Program-made: the position numbers and the translations under genes
The notes under the pieces: generated by a model
Databases searched by the model: none
The model's input: the letters and a program-made list of their open reading frames with translations, nothing else
What the model was told of the DNA's origin: nothing
Part shown: positions 35,393-49,900 of the stretch, in pieces
Numbering within the stretch: position 1 is the stretch's first letter
Layout of the letters: each line of letters starts with the position of its first letter
Source of the DNA: Klebsiella variicola
GTDB lineage: Bacteria; Pseudomonadota; Gammaproteobacteria; Enterobacterales; Enterobacteriaceae
Length of the DNA: 64,000 nt
Assembly (NCBI RefSeq): GCF_000828055.2
Contig: NZ_CP010523.2
Location: forward strand, 5,208,001 to 5,272,000
Reading direction: 5' to 3'

Positions 35393-36140
35393 TCACGACT
35401 TTATGCGCTATAGCCGCCAGATGCTGCTGGAGGATATTGCCATCGAGGGGCAGCAGAAACTGTTAGCCAGCCGGGTGCTGATTATCGGCCTTGGCGGGCT
35501 GGGCTCCCCGGCGGCGCTCTATCTTGCCGGAGCGGGCGTCGGGACGCTGACCCTGGCCGATGACGACGCCGTGCATCTCAGCAACCTGCAGCGGCAGATC
35601 CTGTTCACCAGCGAAGATATCGACCGGCCAAAAGCCGCGGCGGCAAAGACCCGGCTCAGTCAGCTAAACCCGCAGATCAAACTGGTTGCGCTCCAGCAAC
35701 GTCTGAGCGGCGAGGCGCTGCGCGCTGAGGTGGCGAAAGCGGACGTGGTGCTGGACTGCACCGATAACATGGTGACCCGCCAGGCAATCAACGCCGCCTG
35801 TGTGGCCCTCGACACCCCGTTAGTGACCGCCAGCGCCGTCGGCTTCGGCGGTCAGTTGATGGTATTGACGCCCCCCTGGACGCAGGGCTGCTATCGCTGC
35901 CTGTGGCCGGATAGCGACGAACCGCAGCGCAACTGCCGCACCGCGGGGATCGTCGGCCCGGTCGTCGGCATGATGGGCACGCTGCAGGCGCTGGAGGCGA
36001 TTAAGCTGATCAGCGGCATGACGACGCCGCGTAATACCCTGCGGCTGTTCGACGCCCGCACCAGCAACTGGCGTAATCTGGCGCTACAGCGCTCCCGGAA
36101 TTGCCCGGTGTGCGGAGGGCGGCATGCAGATTTGGTTTAA
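35385..36140 (+). CDS. thiF: ThiS adenylyltransferase
   Basis: ThiF activates the C-terminus of ThiS as acyl-adenylate for sulfur loading. It is an E1-like protein of 251 residues with the nucleotide motif GLGGLGSP at 35-42, zinc cysteines in CYRCLWP and CPVCGG, and the catalytic-region cysteine in NCRTAGI. It overlaps thiE at its start and thiS at its end (17 bases), a sign of coupled translation. Confidence 0.96.
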   Translation: MNDHDFMRYSRQMLLEDIAIEGQQKLLASRVLIIGLGGLGSPAALYLAGAGVGTLTLADDDAVHLSNLQRQILFTSEDIDRPKAAAAKTRLSQLNPQIKLVALQQRLSGEALRAEVAKADVVLDCTDNMVTRQAINAACVALDTPLVTASAVGFGGQLMVLTPPWTQGCYRCLWPDSDEPQRNCRTAGIVGPVVGMMGTLQALEAIKLISGMTTPRNTLRLFDARTSNWRNLALQRSRNCPVCGGRHADLV

Positions 36141-36324
36141 CGACGAGCCGCTGGCATGTGCCGACAATCTCAGCGTCAGCGCCCTGCTGACCCAGCTCGA
36201 ACAGCTGCAGCCGGGCGTTGCGCTGGCGCTTAATCAACACATCCTGCCGCGCGACCGGTGGGAAGATCATCTCTTACAGGAAGGCGATCGGATCCTGCTT
36301 TTTCAGGTTATCGCTGGAGGCTGA
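36124..36324 (+). CDS. thiS: sulfur carrier protein ThiS
   Basis: ThiS carries sulfur as a C-terminal thiocarboxylate for thiazole synthesis. The 66-residue ubiquitin-like protein ends in the required Gly-Gly (FQVIAGG). It begins inside the end of thiF, with GGAGGGCGGC upstream of the ATG, and stops one base before the thiG start. Confidence 0.96.
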   Translation: MQIWFNDEPLACADNLSVSALLTQLEQLQPGVALALNQHILPRDRWEDHLLQEGDRILLFQVIAGG

Positions 36325-36325
36325 C

Positions 36326-37096
36326 ATGTTACGTATTGCAGACAAAACGTTTGAATCCCATCTTTTTACCGGTACCGGCAAATTCGCCGCCCCGGAGGTG
36401 ATGGTTGAGGCGATTCGCGCCTCGGGAAGCCAGCTGGTGACGCTGGCGATGAAGCGCGTCGATTTACGCCAGAACAATGACGCGATTCTCGCGCCGCTGC
36501 TGGCGGCGGGCGTTAACCTGCTGCCGAATACCTCAGGCGCCAAGACGGCGGAAGAGGCGGTGTTTGCCGCCCGCCTGGCGCGGGAAGCCCTGGGCACCCA
36601 CTGGCTGAAGCTGGAGATCCACCCGGATGCCCGCTGGCTGCTGCCTGACCCGATTGAAACCCTGAAGGCAGCGGAGCTGCTGGTGCGCGAAGGGTTCGTC
36701 GTCCTGCCCTACTGCGGCGCCGATCCGGTGCTGTGTAAACGGCTGGAAGAGGTTGGCTGCGCGGCGGTGATGCCGCTGGGCGCGCCGATCGGCTCCAATC
36801 AGGGGCTGGAAACCAAAGCCATGCTGGAGATTATTATCGAGCAGGCGGCGGTACCGGTGGTGGTCGATGCCGGAATTGGCGTGCCGAGCCATGCGGCGCA
36901 GGCGCTGGAGATGGGCGCAGATGCGGTGCTGGTCAATACCGCCATTGCCGTCGCCGACGACCCCGTGACCATGGCCCGCGCCTTCCGTATGGCAGTCGAT
37001 GCCGGATTACTGGCGCGTCAGGCCGGACCGGGGGCACGCAGTACGCAGGCGCAGGCCACCAGCCCGCTGACCGGATTCCTGGAGGCGCTGGCATGA
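36326..37096 (+). CDS. thiG: thiazole synthase
   Basis: ThiG forms the thiazole phosphate ring from deoxyxylulose 5-phosphate, dehydroglycine and ThiS thiocarboxylate. It is a 256-residue TIM barrel with the Schiff-base lysine in WLKLEIHPD (near residue 95) and the phosphate-binding [19 protein letters not shown]. The ATG at 36326 has GGAGG five bases upstream; the open frame from 36218 runs through thiS. It overlaps thiH by 4 bases (ATGA). Confidence 0.96.
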   Translation: MLRIADKTFESHLFTGTGKFAAPEVMVEAIRASGSQLVTLAMKRVDLRQNNDAILAPLLAAGVNLLPNTSGAKTAEEAVFAARLAREALGTHWLKLEIHPDARWLLPDPIETLKAAELLVREGFVVLPYCGADPVLCKRLEEVGCAAVMPLGAPIGSNQGLETKAMLEIIIEQAAVPVVVDAGIGVPSHAAQALEMGADAVLVNTAIAVADDPVTMARAFRMAVDAGLLARQAGPGARSTQAQATSPLTGFLEALA

Positions 37097-38226
37097 AAAC
37101 CTTCAGCGATCGCTGGCGGGAGCTGGAGTGGGACGACATCCGCCTGCGCATCAACAGCAAAACCGCCGCCGACGTCGAACGGGCGCTGGCGGCCAAACAG
37201 CTCACCCGTGACGACATGATGGCCCTGCTTTCACCGGCGGCGGCCAACTATCTTGAACCGCTGGCCCAGCGCGCGCAGCGGCTCACCCGGCAGCGCTTCG
37301 GCAATACCGTCAGCTTTTACGTACCACTGTATCTCTCCAACCTGTGCGCCAATGACTGCACCTACTGCGGCTTCTCAATGAGCAATCGCATTAAGCGCAA
37401 GACGCTGGATGCCGCCGAGATTGCCCGCGAGTGCGCCGCGATCCGCGACCTGGGCTTTGAGCATCTGCTGCTGGTGACCGGCGAACATCAGGGCAAGGTG
37501 GGAATGGATTATTTCCGCCAGCACCTGCCGGCTATCCGCAGCCAGTTTGCCTCGCTGCATATGGAGGTGCAGCCGCTGGCGACCGAAGAGTATGCCGAGC
37601 TGAAAACGCTGGGGCTCGACGGGGTAATGGTCTATCAGGAGACCTACCATGAAAGCATGTATGCCCAGCACCATCTGAAAGGGAAAAAACAGGATTTCTT
37701 CTGGCGGCTGGATACACCGGATCGCCTGGGCGAGGCGGGGATCGATAAGATCGGCCTCGGCGCGTTGATTGGTCTTTCCGACAGCTGGCGGGTGGACTGC
37801 TTTATGGTCGCCGAGCACCTGCTGTGGCTGCAGCAGCGCTACTGGCGCAGCCGCTACTCGGTCTCCTTCCCGCGCCTGCGTCCCTGCGCCGGCGGTATTG
37901 AACCAGCTTCGCTGATGAATGAGCGCCAGCTGGTGCAGACCATTTGCGCCTTCCGCCTGCTGGCGCCGGAGGTTGAGCTGTCGCTTTCAACCCGTGAATC
38001 ACCCTGGTTCCGCGACCGGGTGATCCCGCTGGCGATCAATAACGTCAGCGCCTTCTCTAAAACGCAGCCCGGCGGCTACGCCGACGATCATCCGGAGCTC
38101 GAGCAATTTGCCCCACATGACGATCGCCGCCCTGAAGAGGTCGCCAGCGCGCTAGCCGCCCGTGGCCTGCAGCCGGTATGGAAAGACTGGGACAGCTGGC
38201 TGGGACGCGCCTCGCAATCATCATGA
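37093..38226 (+). CDS. thiH: 2-iminoacetate synthase (tyrosine lyase)
   Basis: ThiH is a radical-SAM enzyme that cleaves tyrosine to dehydroglycine and p-cresol, giving the glycine unit of the thiazole. The CX3CX2C cluster motif is present as CANDCTYC near residues 85-92, and the protein has 377 residues as in E. coli. It is the last gene of the thi operon; no strong terminator follows within 100 bases. Confidence 0.96.
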   Translation: MKTFSDRWRELEWDDIRLRINSKTAADVERALAAKQLTRDDMMALLSPAAANYLEPLAQRAQRLTRQRFGNTVSFYVPLYLSNLCANDCTYCGFSMSNRIKRKTLDAAEIARECAAIRDLGFEHLLLVTGEHQGKVGMDYFRQHLPAIRSQFASLHMEVQPLATEEYAELKTLGLDGVMVYQETYHESMYAQHHLKGKKQDFFWRLDTPDRLGEAGIDKIGLGALIGLSDSWRVDCFMVAEHLLWLQQRYWRSRYSVSFPRLRPCAGGIEPASLMNERQLVQTICAFRLLAPEVELSLSTRESPWFRDRVIPLAINNVSAFSKTQPGGYADDHPELEQFAPHDDRRPEEVASALAARGLQPVWKDWDSWLGRASQSS

Positions 38227-38541
38227 AGTATGTTGCAAGCCGCTGATTATTTTGCGTGCCTGCACGAGAGATGAAAAATGGGGAGTCGCCCGATTGCCGC
38301 CGTTTTTCTATTCTGCCCGGGTCAGCAGCGGACGCTGACCAGGGCGAACGTTTTCTTCCTCATTTTCGCCCTGCCTCTCCGCGCTGCGCGAGGGCCGGTT
38401 CATTATCGACGAATATAAATCACGATAGATGAAGGCCTCAGAGTTATAATTGAGCAATAGTTAACTGATTCGATCGGCAGGCTCGCTGACACAAGCTGCG
38501 TTCGGACCCTTGGTTTATACATCCGGGACGATTAACGATTC
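38227..38541. other. intergenic region after thiH
   Basis: No gene is evident in these 315 bases. They contain a 7-bp hairpin (GGTCAGC 38320-38326 with GCTGACC 38334-38340), a longer-loop inverted repeat (GGGCGAA 38342-38348 with TTCGCCC 38365-38371), and a perfect TATAAT at 38445-38450 that may be the -10 of the next gene, without a good -35. In E. coli thiH is followed by yjaZ (htrC) near rpoC; no such frame is seen here. Confidence 0.5.
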
Positions 38542-40074
38542 ATGGCGCTACACAACAGAAAACTCTCTTTTACGACACCAATCGTCGTGGGGTTTGCCGG
38601 CATTTTGCTCAGTTTCATGCTGATTGCTACTTTTGTAACCCTGGCACAGCGGAAAGATTTTCTCGAAGATTATCACGATATTAACCGCAACTTTACCCAC
38701 AACCTGGCCATCAACTATACGGAAACGCTGCTGCGGGAAAATGATTTTATCCTCGGCCGCGCGGCCACCTTCTTTGCCCGTAATGACGAACTGAACCGCG
38801 CGGTGAACGTTGATCCGGAGAAAGGGTTAACCACGCTAATGCAGTTACAGAACATGATGCCAAGCGTCTCATCCATCTCGCTGGCGGATACCGAGGGCCA
38901 CTATCTGCGCGCCCCGGAAGTACTGAAAAATGAAGACAGCCTGGCTTTCGACCCCAAAACGCGGCCCTGGTTTATCAAACAGGCAGAAGCCAGCACCTTC
39001 AGCCACTACACCAGCCCGTATATGGACTTTTTCACCCACCATCCGACGATTACCATTTTCAAACCCATCATTACTCCGGAGGGTAAACTCAAGGGCAGCC
39101 TGGCTTTTCATCTAGATCTCACCTCCATGGGGTTCGCGCTACGGCAGATGGTCGCCCCCGTACAGGGGGAATTTTTTGTGGTGCAGCGGGATGGCAAAGT
39201 TGTCCTGCACTCCGACCCGGGCGCGCTGTTTAAACCCTTCGTCAGCGACGAACTGATGGATAAAATGACCAGCGGAGAGGGGCAGCTTTACGATGTCAGG
39301 AGCGATACCTGGTATTACTACTACTCCTTTACCAATCCCGACTGGTTCGTGATTTACCGTGTCGATAACGCCACCCTGATCAATCTGACGCGCCATGAGA
39401 CAAACTTAGTGATCGGCGGTTTCTCACTCGCGGCGATTATCATCCTCTTGTTCGGCCTTTATCTGCGTCATGCTTCCCGTACCGTGCTGATGAATATCAT
39501 CAATGCGATTAAAACCGGCGACGTCAAACGCGCTCCGCGCCTTGAGGCAATGCTGAGTAAAGCCATTGAAACCAACAAACAGCGTGAACTGACCTACGTT
39601 CGCCAGGCCACCATCGACGCCCTCACTGGCTGCAAAAACCGCCGCGCCTTCGACAGCGATATCGCCGCGCTGATGAACGATCACCAACCTTTCGCCCTTG
39701 CCCTGGTCGATATCGATAACTTCAAATCGATCAACGACACCTGGGGACACCTCAACGGCGATATCGTCCTGCGCAACGTCGCCCGCGAGGGGCTGCAGGT
39801 CCTCCAGCCGCTGGAGATTTCCCTTTATCGCTACGGCGGTGAAGAGTTCGCGGTGGTCTTTCCTGCCGAACACATCGATAACGCCCGAACGCTACTGGAA
39901 ACATGGCGGGTCAACGTCGAACGGCGTACCTGGCGCGAAGATGGCCTGACGGTCACCTTTAGCGCCGGACTGGGGGAATGGAATATGGAGCCGCTGGATA
40001 AGCTGGTGGTGAGCGTCGATGAGGCACTTTACAAAGCCAAGCAACAAGGTAAAAACCGCATCCTCCGCGCGTGA
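38542..40074 (+). CDS. membrane diguanylate cyclase with periplasmic Cache-like sensor
   Basis: This 510-residue protein should make cyclic di-GMP from two GTP in response to an unknown periplasmic signal. A membrane segment at about 13-35, a periplasmic region at 36-285 that looks like a double Cache domain (SVSSISLADTEGHYLRAP, DPKTRPWF), a second membrane segment at 288-308, and a C-terminal GGDEF domain (DALTGCKNRRAFD, LVDIDNFKSINDTWGH) are visible. The active site is GGEEF at 432-436. The RxxD inhibitory site five residues before it is absent (PLEI), so product inhibition may be missing. Only a weak ribosome site precedes the ATG. I cannot assign a named E. coli orthologue. Confidence 0.9.
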   Translation: MALHNRKLSFTTPIVVGFAGILLSFMLIATFVTLAQRKDFLEDYHDINRNFTHNLAINYTETLLRENDFILGRAATFFARNDELNRAVNVDPEKGLTTLMQLQNMMPSVSSISLADTEGHYLRAPEVLKNEDSLAFDPKTRPWFIKQAEASTFSHYTSPYMDFFTHHPTITIFKPIITPEGKLKGSLAFHLDLTSMGFALRQMVAPVQGEFFVVQRDGKVVLHSDPGALFKPFVSDELMDKMTSGEGQLYDVRSDTWYYYYSFTNPDWFVIYRVDNATLINLTRHETNLVIGGFSLAAIIILLFGLYLRHASRTVLMNIINAIKTGDVKRAPRLEAMLSKAIETNKQRELTYVRQATIDALTGCKNRRAFDSDIAALMNDHQPFALALVDIDNFKSINDTWGHLNGDIVLRNVAREGLQVLQPLEISLYRYGGEEFAVVFPAEHIDNARTLLETWRVNVERRTWREDGLTVTFSAGLGEWNMEPLDKLVVSVDEALYKAKQQGKNRILRA

Positions 40075-40091
40075 GACAACAGGACGCGGCC

Positions 40092-40107
40092 GCCCACTTC
40101 GGTGGGC
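40092..40107 (+). terminator. terminator after the diguanylate cyclase gene
   Basis: GCCCAC and GTGGGC pair around a TTCG tetraloop and run directly into a T-rich tract. It isolates the next genes from this transcript. Confidence 0.88.
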
Positions 40108-40130
40108 TTTTTTATTTTTATCGGCAAAAA

Positions 40131-40144
40131 TGAAACCGGTTTCA
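40131..40144. promoter_or_regulatory. LacI-family operator TGAAACCGGTTTCA
   Basis: This perfect 14-bp palindrome has the central CG of LacI/GalR-family operators and equals the consensus I remember for AscG, a beta-glucoside repressor. It lies 100 bases upstream of the PTS genes. The repressor gene is not in the window. Confidence 0.6.
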
Positions 40145-40151
40145 ATTTTTG

Positions 40152-40167
40152 TGTGATGACTTACACA
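40152..40167. promoter_or_regulatory. CRP-cAMP site
   Basis: TGTGA-N6-ACACA matches the CRP consensus TGTGA-N6-TCACA with one mismatch. Its centre would be about 60 bases upstream of the start predicted by the promoter at 40185-40213, a class I position. Confidence 0.6.
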
Positions 40168-40184
40168 CAATCACGGTAAAGCGG

Positions 40185-40213
40185 TTGTCGCATCGCCAGG
40201 GCCGCGATAAAGA
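40185..40213 (+). promoter_or_regulatory. candidate promoter of the PTS IIB-IIA genes
   Basis: TTGTCG and TAAAGA are 17 bp apart. The -10 is poor, as expected for a CRP-dependent promoter. Confidence 0.35.
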
Positions 40214-40245
40214 TAAGACATCACGGAACACAAGGGCCACTGACT

Positions 40246-40551
40246 ATGAAGAATATCGTTTTGTGCTGTGCCGCCGGTATGTCCACCAGCATGCTGGTTC
40301 AGCGTATGCAAGATGCCGCGCAGAAAAAAGGTGTTGAGGTTTCTATCAAGGCCGTCCCGGTCGCCGAGTTTAAAGATAACCTGGCCGCCGCCGACATTAT
40401 TTTGCTCGGCCCGCAGGTGAAATATGAGCAGGCGAAACTGCAGGCGCTGGCCGATCCATTCGGCAAGAAAGTCGCGGTGATCGATATGATGGACTACGGC
40501 ATGATGAAAGGCGATGCCGTTCTGGATAAAGCCCTGAAGATGCTGGAGTAA
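40246..40551 (+). CDS. PTS lactose/cellobiose-type IIB protein
   Basis: This 101-residue protein is a phospho-carrier of the lactose/cellobiose PTS family. The active-site loop CCAAGMSTSM places the phospho-cysteine at Cys8. The ribosome site is AAGGG. It is followed after 3 bases by a matching IIA gene, and no IIC permease, phospho-glycosidase or regulator gene is nearby. Sugar specificity therefore cannot be read from context; the upstream operator hints at beta-glucosides or related sugars. It could serve a IIC coded elsewhere or have a regulatory role. Confidence 0.88.
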   Translation: MKNIVLCCAAGMSTSMLVQRMQDAAQKKGVEVSIKAVPVAEFKDNLAAADIILLGPQVKYEQAKLQALADPFGKKVAVIDMMDYGMMKGDAVLDKALKMLE

Positions 40552-40554
40552 TCG

Positions 40555-40872
40555 ATGGAAGATTTAGAAACGATCATCATGGAGCTGTTGGTTAATGCCG
40601 GTTCCGCACGTAGCGCGGCGCTCACTGCTCTCCAGTTAGCACGGAAAGGTGACTTTGCGGCAGCCGAGCAGGCCATGGCCGAGTCCCATGAGTTCGTCAA
40701 ACATGCGCATAAAATCCAGACCCAGCTCATCGGCCTGGATGAAGGCACCGGTAAGCTGCCGGTCAACCTGATCACCGTTCACTCTCAGGACCACCTGATG
40801 AACGCCATGGTCATTCAGGATCTGGCGACCGATATGATTGAACTCTATCGTCGTCTGCCGCTCGCGCAGTAA
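40555..40872 (+). CDS. PTS lactose/cellobiose-type IIA protein
   Basis: This 105-residue helical protein matches the trimeric lactose/cellobiose IIA family. The phospho-histidine is probably His76 in TVHSQDHLMNA, with Asp79 in the place of the trimer metal ligand. GGAG lies upstream, overlapping the end of the IIB gene, so they are translated together. It accepts phosphate from HPr and passes it to the IIB protein. It forms an orphan pair because no permease gene is adjacent. Confidence 0.88.
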   Translation: MEDLETIIMELLVNAGSARSAALTALQLARKGDFAAAEQAMAESHEFVKHAHKIQTQLIGLDEGTGKLPVNLITVHSQDHLMNAMVIQDLATDMIELYRRLPLAQ

Positions 40873-40885
40873 TCTCGCGGATTTA

Positions 40886-40909
40886 ACGGGCGCCGCTGCC
40901 GGCGCCCGT
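40886..40909. terminator. bidirectional hairpin between PTS IIA and dcuB
   Basis: ACGGGCGCC and GGCGCCCGT form a perfect 9-bp stem with a 6-base loop between two convergent genes. The T-rich tails are weak on both sides. Confidence 0.65.
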
Positions 40910-40915
40910 CCCCTC

Positions 40916-42256
40916 TCAAAGAAAACCATACATCGCGGCGAATACCCAGCCAAACACGCAGGAGACACCGACGCCGATGAGCCCGGGCAGGATGAAGCTA
41001 TGGTTAATGACAAAGCGGCCGATATGGGTGGTCCCTGAGCGGTCGAACTGGATCGCCGCCAGATCGCTTGGGTAGGTCGGCAGAATATAGTAGCCATAGC
41101 AGGCCGGCGCGGAAGCCACGATATAGGCCGGGTCGACGCCGATGGCCAGCGCCACCGGAACAATCGCCGCCAGCGCTGCCGCCTGAGAGTTCACAAACTT
41201 CGAAACCAGCAGCAGTACGATGGCGTAAGCCCACGGGTACTCCTTCACCATCTCCCCGAGCACACCTTTAATCTCGGTCATATGCGCGCCGAACATAGTC
41301 TCCGCCATCCACGCGATGCCGTATACCGCGACGATAGCGATCATCCCCGAACGGAAAACCTCATTTTTAGAAATCGACGCCGGGTTGGTTTTGGTAATGA
41401 TGATGATTAATGCCCCGGAGAGCAGCATGAACATCTGGATCACCAGCACCATCGACAGCGGCTTACCGTCGAAGGCCGGACGCAGTTCGGAAAACGCGCC
41501 GAGCAAGGCCACCACGGCGATGGAGGCCAGAAAGATCCACATCGCAATCCAGTTGCTGGTCGGCAGCTTTTTATCCAGCAGCGTCGCCGTATCGCCATAG
41601 ACATAATGGCGATTTTCCGGTACCGCAATAAACGCCTGGAAGGCTTCGTCTTTATCCAGATCTTTGCCACGGAACCAGCTGAAGATACCAATCGCCAGGA
41701 TCCCCAACAGCGTGGACGGAATGGTTATCGCCAGCAGGTCGAGAAATTCCAGGTGTTTACCGTTAAAGGTAAAATTCCCCAGCATCGCCACCAGCGACAC
41801 CACTGCTACCGAGACCGGGCTGGCGATGATCCCCATCTGGGCGCCTATGGAGCTGGCCGCCATTGGACGCTCCGGACGAATGTTATTCTTAATGGCGACA
41901 TCGTAGATAATCGGCAGGATCGTGTACACCACGTGTCCGGTACCGCAGAGAATGGTCAGCGTGCAGGTGACGAAAGGCGCGACGATCGAGACATATTTCG
42001 GGTTGCGCCGCAGCAGCTTCTCGGCAATCTGTAACATAACATCCAGCCCGCCCGACGCCTGTAGCGTCGCCGAAGCGGCCACAACGGCAATGATGACTAA
42101 CATCACATCAACCGGCGGTTTACCCGGCTGGAGATGGAACACAAAAACAAGGATAACCAAACCGATGCCGCCCAACAGGCCCAGCGCAATACCGCCTTTT
42201 CGGGCACCATAAAACAGACAAATTAAGATAATAATGAGTTGTATCGCAAATTCCAT
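40916..42256 (-). CDS. dcuB: anaerobic C4-dicarboxylate antiporter DcuB
   Basis: DcuB exchanges fumarate, malate or aspartate for succinate during fumarate respiration and lies in the inner membrane with about 10-12 membrane segments. The sequence is nearly identical to E. coli DcuB over most of its 446 residues (for example [19 protein letters not shown] and [20 protein letters not shown]). GGGGGCTGC precedes the ATG. In E. coli dcuB lies with fumB and dcuSR; here none of these is adjacent, so the gene sits in another place and its control by DcuS/DcuR cannot be judged from the neighbourhood. Confidence 0.93.
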   Translation of the reverse strand: MEFAIQLIIILICLFYGARKGGIALGLLGGIGLVILVFVFHLQPGKPPVDVMLVIIAVVAASATLQASGGLDVMLQIAEKLLRRNPKYVSIVAPFVTCTLTILCGTGHVVYTILPIIYDVAIKNNIRPERPMAASSIGAQMGIIASPVSVAVVSLVAMLGNFTFNGKHLEFLDLLAITIPSTLLGILAIGIFSWFRGKDLDKDEAFQAFIAVPENRHYVYGDTATLLDKKLPTSNWIAMWIFLASIAVVALLGAFSELRPAFDGKPLSMVLVIQMFMLLSGALIIIITKTNPASISKNEVFRSGMIAIVAVYGIAWMAETMFGAHMTEIKGVLGEMVKEYPWAYAIVLLLVSKFVNSQAAALAAIVPVALAIGVDPAYIVASAPACYGYYILPTYPSDLAAIQFDRSGTTHIGRFVINHSFILPGLIGVGVSCVFGWVFAAMYGFL

Positions 42257-42606
42257 GCAGCCCCCAGAGCCTGTCCACTCAGACCAAAAGAAATGACCAA
42301 CACCTGCCTGCCGGTATTATTTCTGCGTCTTATCGGGAGAAGCATGAGATGCGGCGATCCCTCTCCAGAGCCGTAGCTCCGAAGATAAAGCAGCAGAAGT
42401 AATCCCATGATTCATTAGGTATTTTGAATATATCGCCTTTGAATTGATTGTTTTTTGATATGAGTAGAACTTTTACCCATATATAAACAAAGGTTTTTCC
42501 AGTGAACGGGGGATGGATATTTTATATGAATTAATTGCTAAAAATATGCGGCGTTAATATGTCGTAAATGTAATTAAAGAAGAGGGTGAGGCGGCGAACA
42601 AACAAT
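42257..42606. other. dcuB upstream region
   Basis: This AT-rich gap between dcuB and the rpoC terminator has no credible gene. It should contain the dcuB promoter and sites for anaerobic regulators. Two direct TTGAT copies (42444-42448 and 42455-42459) are present but not in the inverted arrangement needed for FNR. I could not fix a promoter. Confidence 0.4.
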
Positions 42607-42610
42607 AAAA

Positions 42611-42637
42611 AAGCCGGTCAGGAAACCTGACCGGCTT
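42611..42637 (-). terminator. rpoBC operon terminator
   Basis: AAGCCGGTCAGG pairs perfectly with CCTGACCGGCTT around an AAA loop, followed on the minus strand by TTTTTTATTG. It lies 20 bases after the rpoC stop. Confidence 0.93.
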
Positions 42638-42656
42638 TTTAGCAGTGCATCAACGA

Positions 42657-46880
<4,224 letters not shown>

Positions 46881-46956
46881 GGATTTGCTCCCGTCGGAGT
46901 TAGCACAATCTGGCGCCGGGTTTTATCCCGGCACCAGTGACCTGTTTGAGCGAGAG

Positions 46957-49900
46957 TTACTCGTCTTCCAGTTCGATGTTGATGCCCAGCGAGCGGATTT
47001 CTTTCAACAGTACGTTGAAGGATTCCGGCATGCCCGGTTCCATCTGGTGGTTGCCGTCCACGATGTTTTTATACATCTTGGTACGACCGTTCACGTCATC
47101 AGACTTAACGGTGAGCATTTCCTGCAGGGTGTAGGCCGCGCCATAAGCTTCCAGCGCCCACACTTCCATCTCACCGAAGCGCTGACCACCGAACTGCGCC
47201 TTACCACCCAGCGGCTGCTGAGTAACCAGGCTGTAGGAACCGGTGGAACGAGCGTGCATTTTGTCGTCGACCAGGTGGTTCAGTTTCAGCATGTACATGT
47301 AACCCACGGTTACCGGACGTTCGAACTGTTCACCGGTGCGGCCGTCAAACAGGGTGATCTGACCGGAAGTCGGCAGGTCGCCCAGCTGCAGCAGCTCTTT
47401 GATTTCAGCTTCTTTCGCACCGTCGAATACCGGCGTTGCGATCGGCATGCCTTTACGCAGGTTTTCAGCCAGACGCAGAACTTCTTCATCGCTGAAGGTA
47501 TTCAGGTCAACTTTCTGGCGAACGTCAGCGCCCAGATCGTAAGCACGCTGGATGAATTCGCGCAGTTTCGCGACTTCTTGCTGCTGTTTCAGCATGGCGT
47601 TGATCTTATCGCCGATGCCTTTCGCAGCCATACCCAGGTGAGTTTCCAGGATCTGACCGATGTTCATACGAGACGGTACGCCCAGCGGGTTCAGTACGAT
47701 ATCTACCGGCGTACCGTTAGCATCGTGCGGCATATCTTCGATCGGGTTGATCTTAGAGATAACACCCTTGTTACCGTGACGGCCTGCCATCTTATCACCA
47801 GGCTGGATACGGCGTTTAACGGCCAGGTATACCTTAACAATCTTCAGCACACCCGGTGCCAGATCGTCGCCTTGGGTGATTTTACGGCGTTTCGCTTCGA
47901 GTTTTTTCTCGAACTCGTGTTTCAGTTCGTCATACTGCTCAGCCAGTTGCTCCAGCTGATTCTGTTTCTCTTCGTCGGTCAGGCCCAGTTCCAGCCAGCG
48001 ATCGCGCGGCAGTTTGTCGAGCTTCTCAGCTTCAACGCCACCGGAGACCAGCACCGCGTAGATACGACTGAACAGACCGGCTTCGAGGATCTGCAGTTCT
48101 TCAGACAGGTCTTTCTTCGCCTGCTTCAGCTGCATCTCTTCGATTTCCAGCGCACGTTTGTCTTTTTCTACGCCATCACGGGTAAAGACCTGAACGTCGA
48201 TAACGGTACCAGAGACACCGTTCGGTACGCGCAGAGAAGAGTCTTTAACGTCAGACGCTTTCTCACCGAAGATCGCACGCAGCAGTTTCTCTTCCGGCGT
48301 CAGCTGGGTTTCACCTTTCGGCGTTACCTTACCAACCAGAATGTCGCCGCCGGTCACTTCCGCGCCGATATAAACGATACCGGACTCATCCAGTTTAGAG
48401 AGCGCAGCTTCACCCACGTTCGGGATGTCAGCGGTGATCTCTTCCGGCCCCAGCTTGGTGTCACGGGACACGCACGCCAGTTCCTGAATGTGGATGGTGG
48501 TGAAACGGTCTTCCTGGACAACACGCTCGGAGACGAGGATGGAGTCTTCGAAGTTGTAGCCGTTCCACGGCATGAACGCTACGCGCATGTTCTGACCCAG
48601 CGCCAGTTCACCAAGGTCGGTGGACGGGCCGTCGGCCAGCACGTCGCCGCGCTCAATGGGTTCGCCCAGGGACACGCAAGGCATCTGGTTGATGCAGGTG
48701 TTCTGGTTAGAACGGGTGTACTTGGTCAGGTTATAGATGTCGATACCTGCTTCGCCCGGGTACATCTCGTCTTCGTTAACTTTGATAACGATACGGGAAG
48801 CATCCACGTACTGAACGGTACCGCCACGTTTAGCCACCGCAGTAACACCGGAGTCAACGGCAACAGCACGTTCCATACCGGTACCAACCAGCGGCTTATC
48901 AGCGCGCAGAGTCGGAACCGCCTGACGTTGCATGTTCGCACCCATCAATGCACGGTTGGCGTCATCGTGCTCCAGGAACGGGATCAGGGACGCACCGACG
49001 GATACCACCTGCTGGGTGGATACGTCCATGTAGTCAACCTGGTCGCGGCTGAACAAGCTGGATTCGCCTTTGCTACGGCAGGTAACCAGGTCTTCTACGA
49101 AGTGGCCGTTTTCATCCAGGTTGGAGTTCGCCTGAGCAATAACGTAGTTGCCTTCTTCGATAGCAGACAGGTAGTGAATTTCATCGGTAACCACACCGTC
49201 GGTCACTTTACGATACGGGGTCTCAAGGAAACCGTATTCGTTAGTCTGTGCGTACACGGACAGGGAGTTGATCAGACCGATGTTCGGACCTTCAGGCGTT
49301 TCGATTGGACATACGCGACCGTAGTGCGTCGGGTGTACGTCTCGAACTTCGAAGCCTGCGCGTTCACGGGTCAGACCGCCTGGGCCGAGTGCGGAGATAC
49401 GACGTTTGTGCGTAATCTCAGACAGCGGGTTGTTCTGGTCCATAAACTGGGACAGCTGGCTGGAACCAAAGAACTCTTTCACTGCTGCGGAAATCGGCTT
49501 GGCGTTGATCATATCCTGAGGCATCAGGGTATCCAGATCGCCCAGAGACAGACGCTCTTTAACCGCACGCTCTACACGTACCAGGCCAACGCGGAACTGG
49601 TTTTCCGCCATTTCGCCAACGGAACGGATACGACGGTTGCCGAGGTGGTCGATATCATCGACTTCGCCTTTACCGTTACGGATATCGATGAGCTTCTTCA
49701 TCACTTCGATGATGTCGTCTTTGCTCAGGATACCGGAACCTTCGATTTCGTCGCGCAGCAGAGAACGGTTGAACTTCATACGACCAACCGCGGACAGATC
49801 GTAGCGGTCTTCGGAGAAGAACAGGTTCTCAAACAGGCTTTCAGCCGCTTCGCGAGTCGGCGGCTCACCAGGGCGCATCATGCGGTAGATTTCTACCAGC

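Noticed and set aside
42444..42459. Two TTGAT motifs upstream of dcuB as an FNR site
   Set aside because: They are direct repeats; an FNR site needs TTGAT-N4-ATCAA in inverted order.
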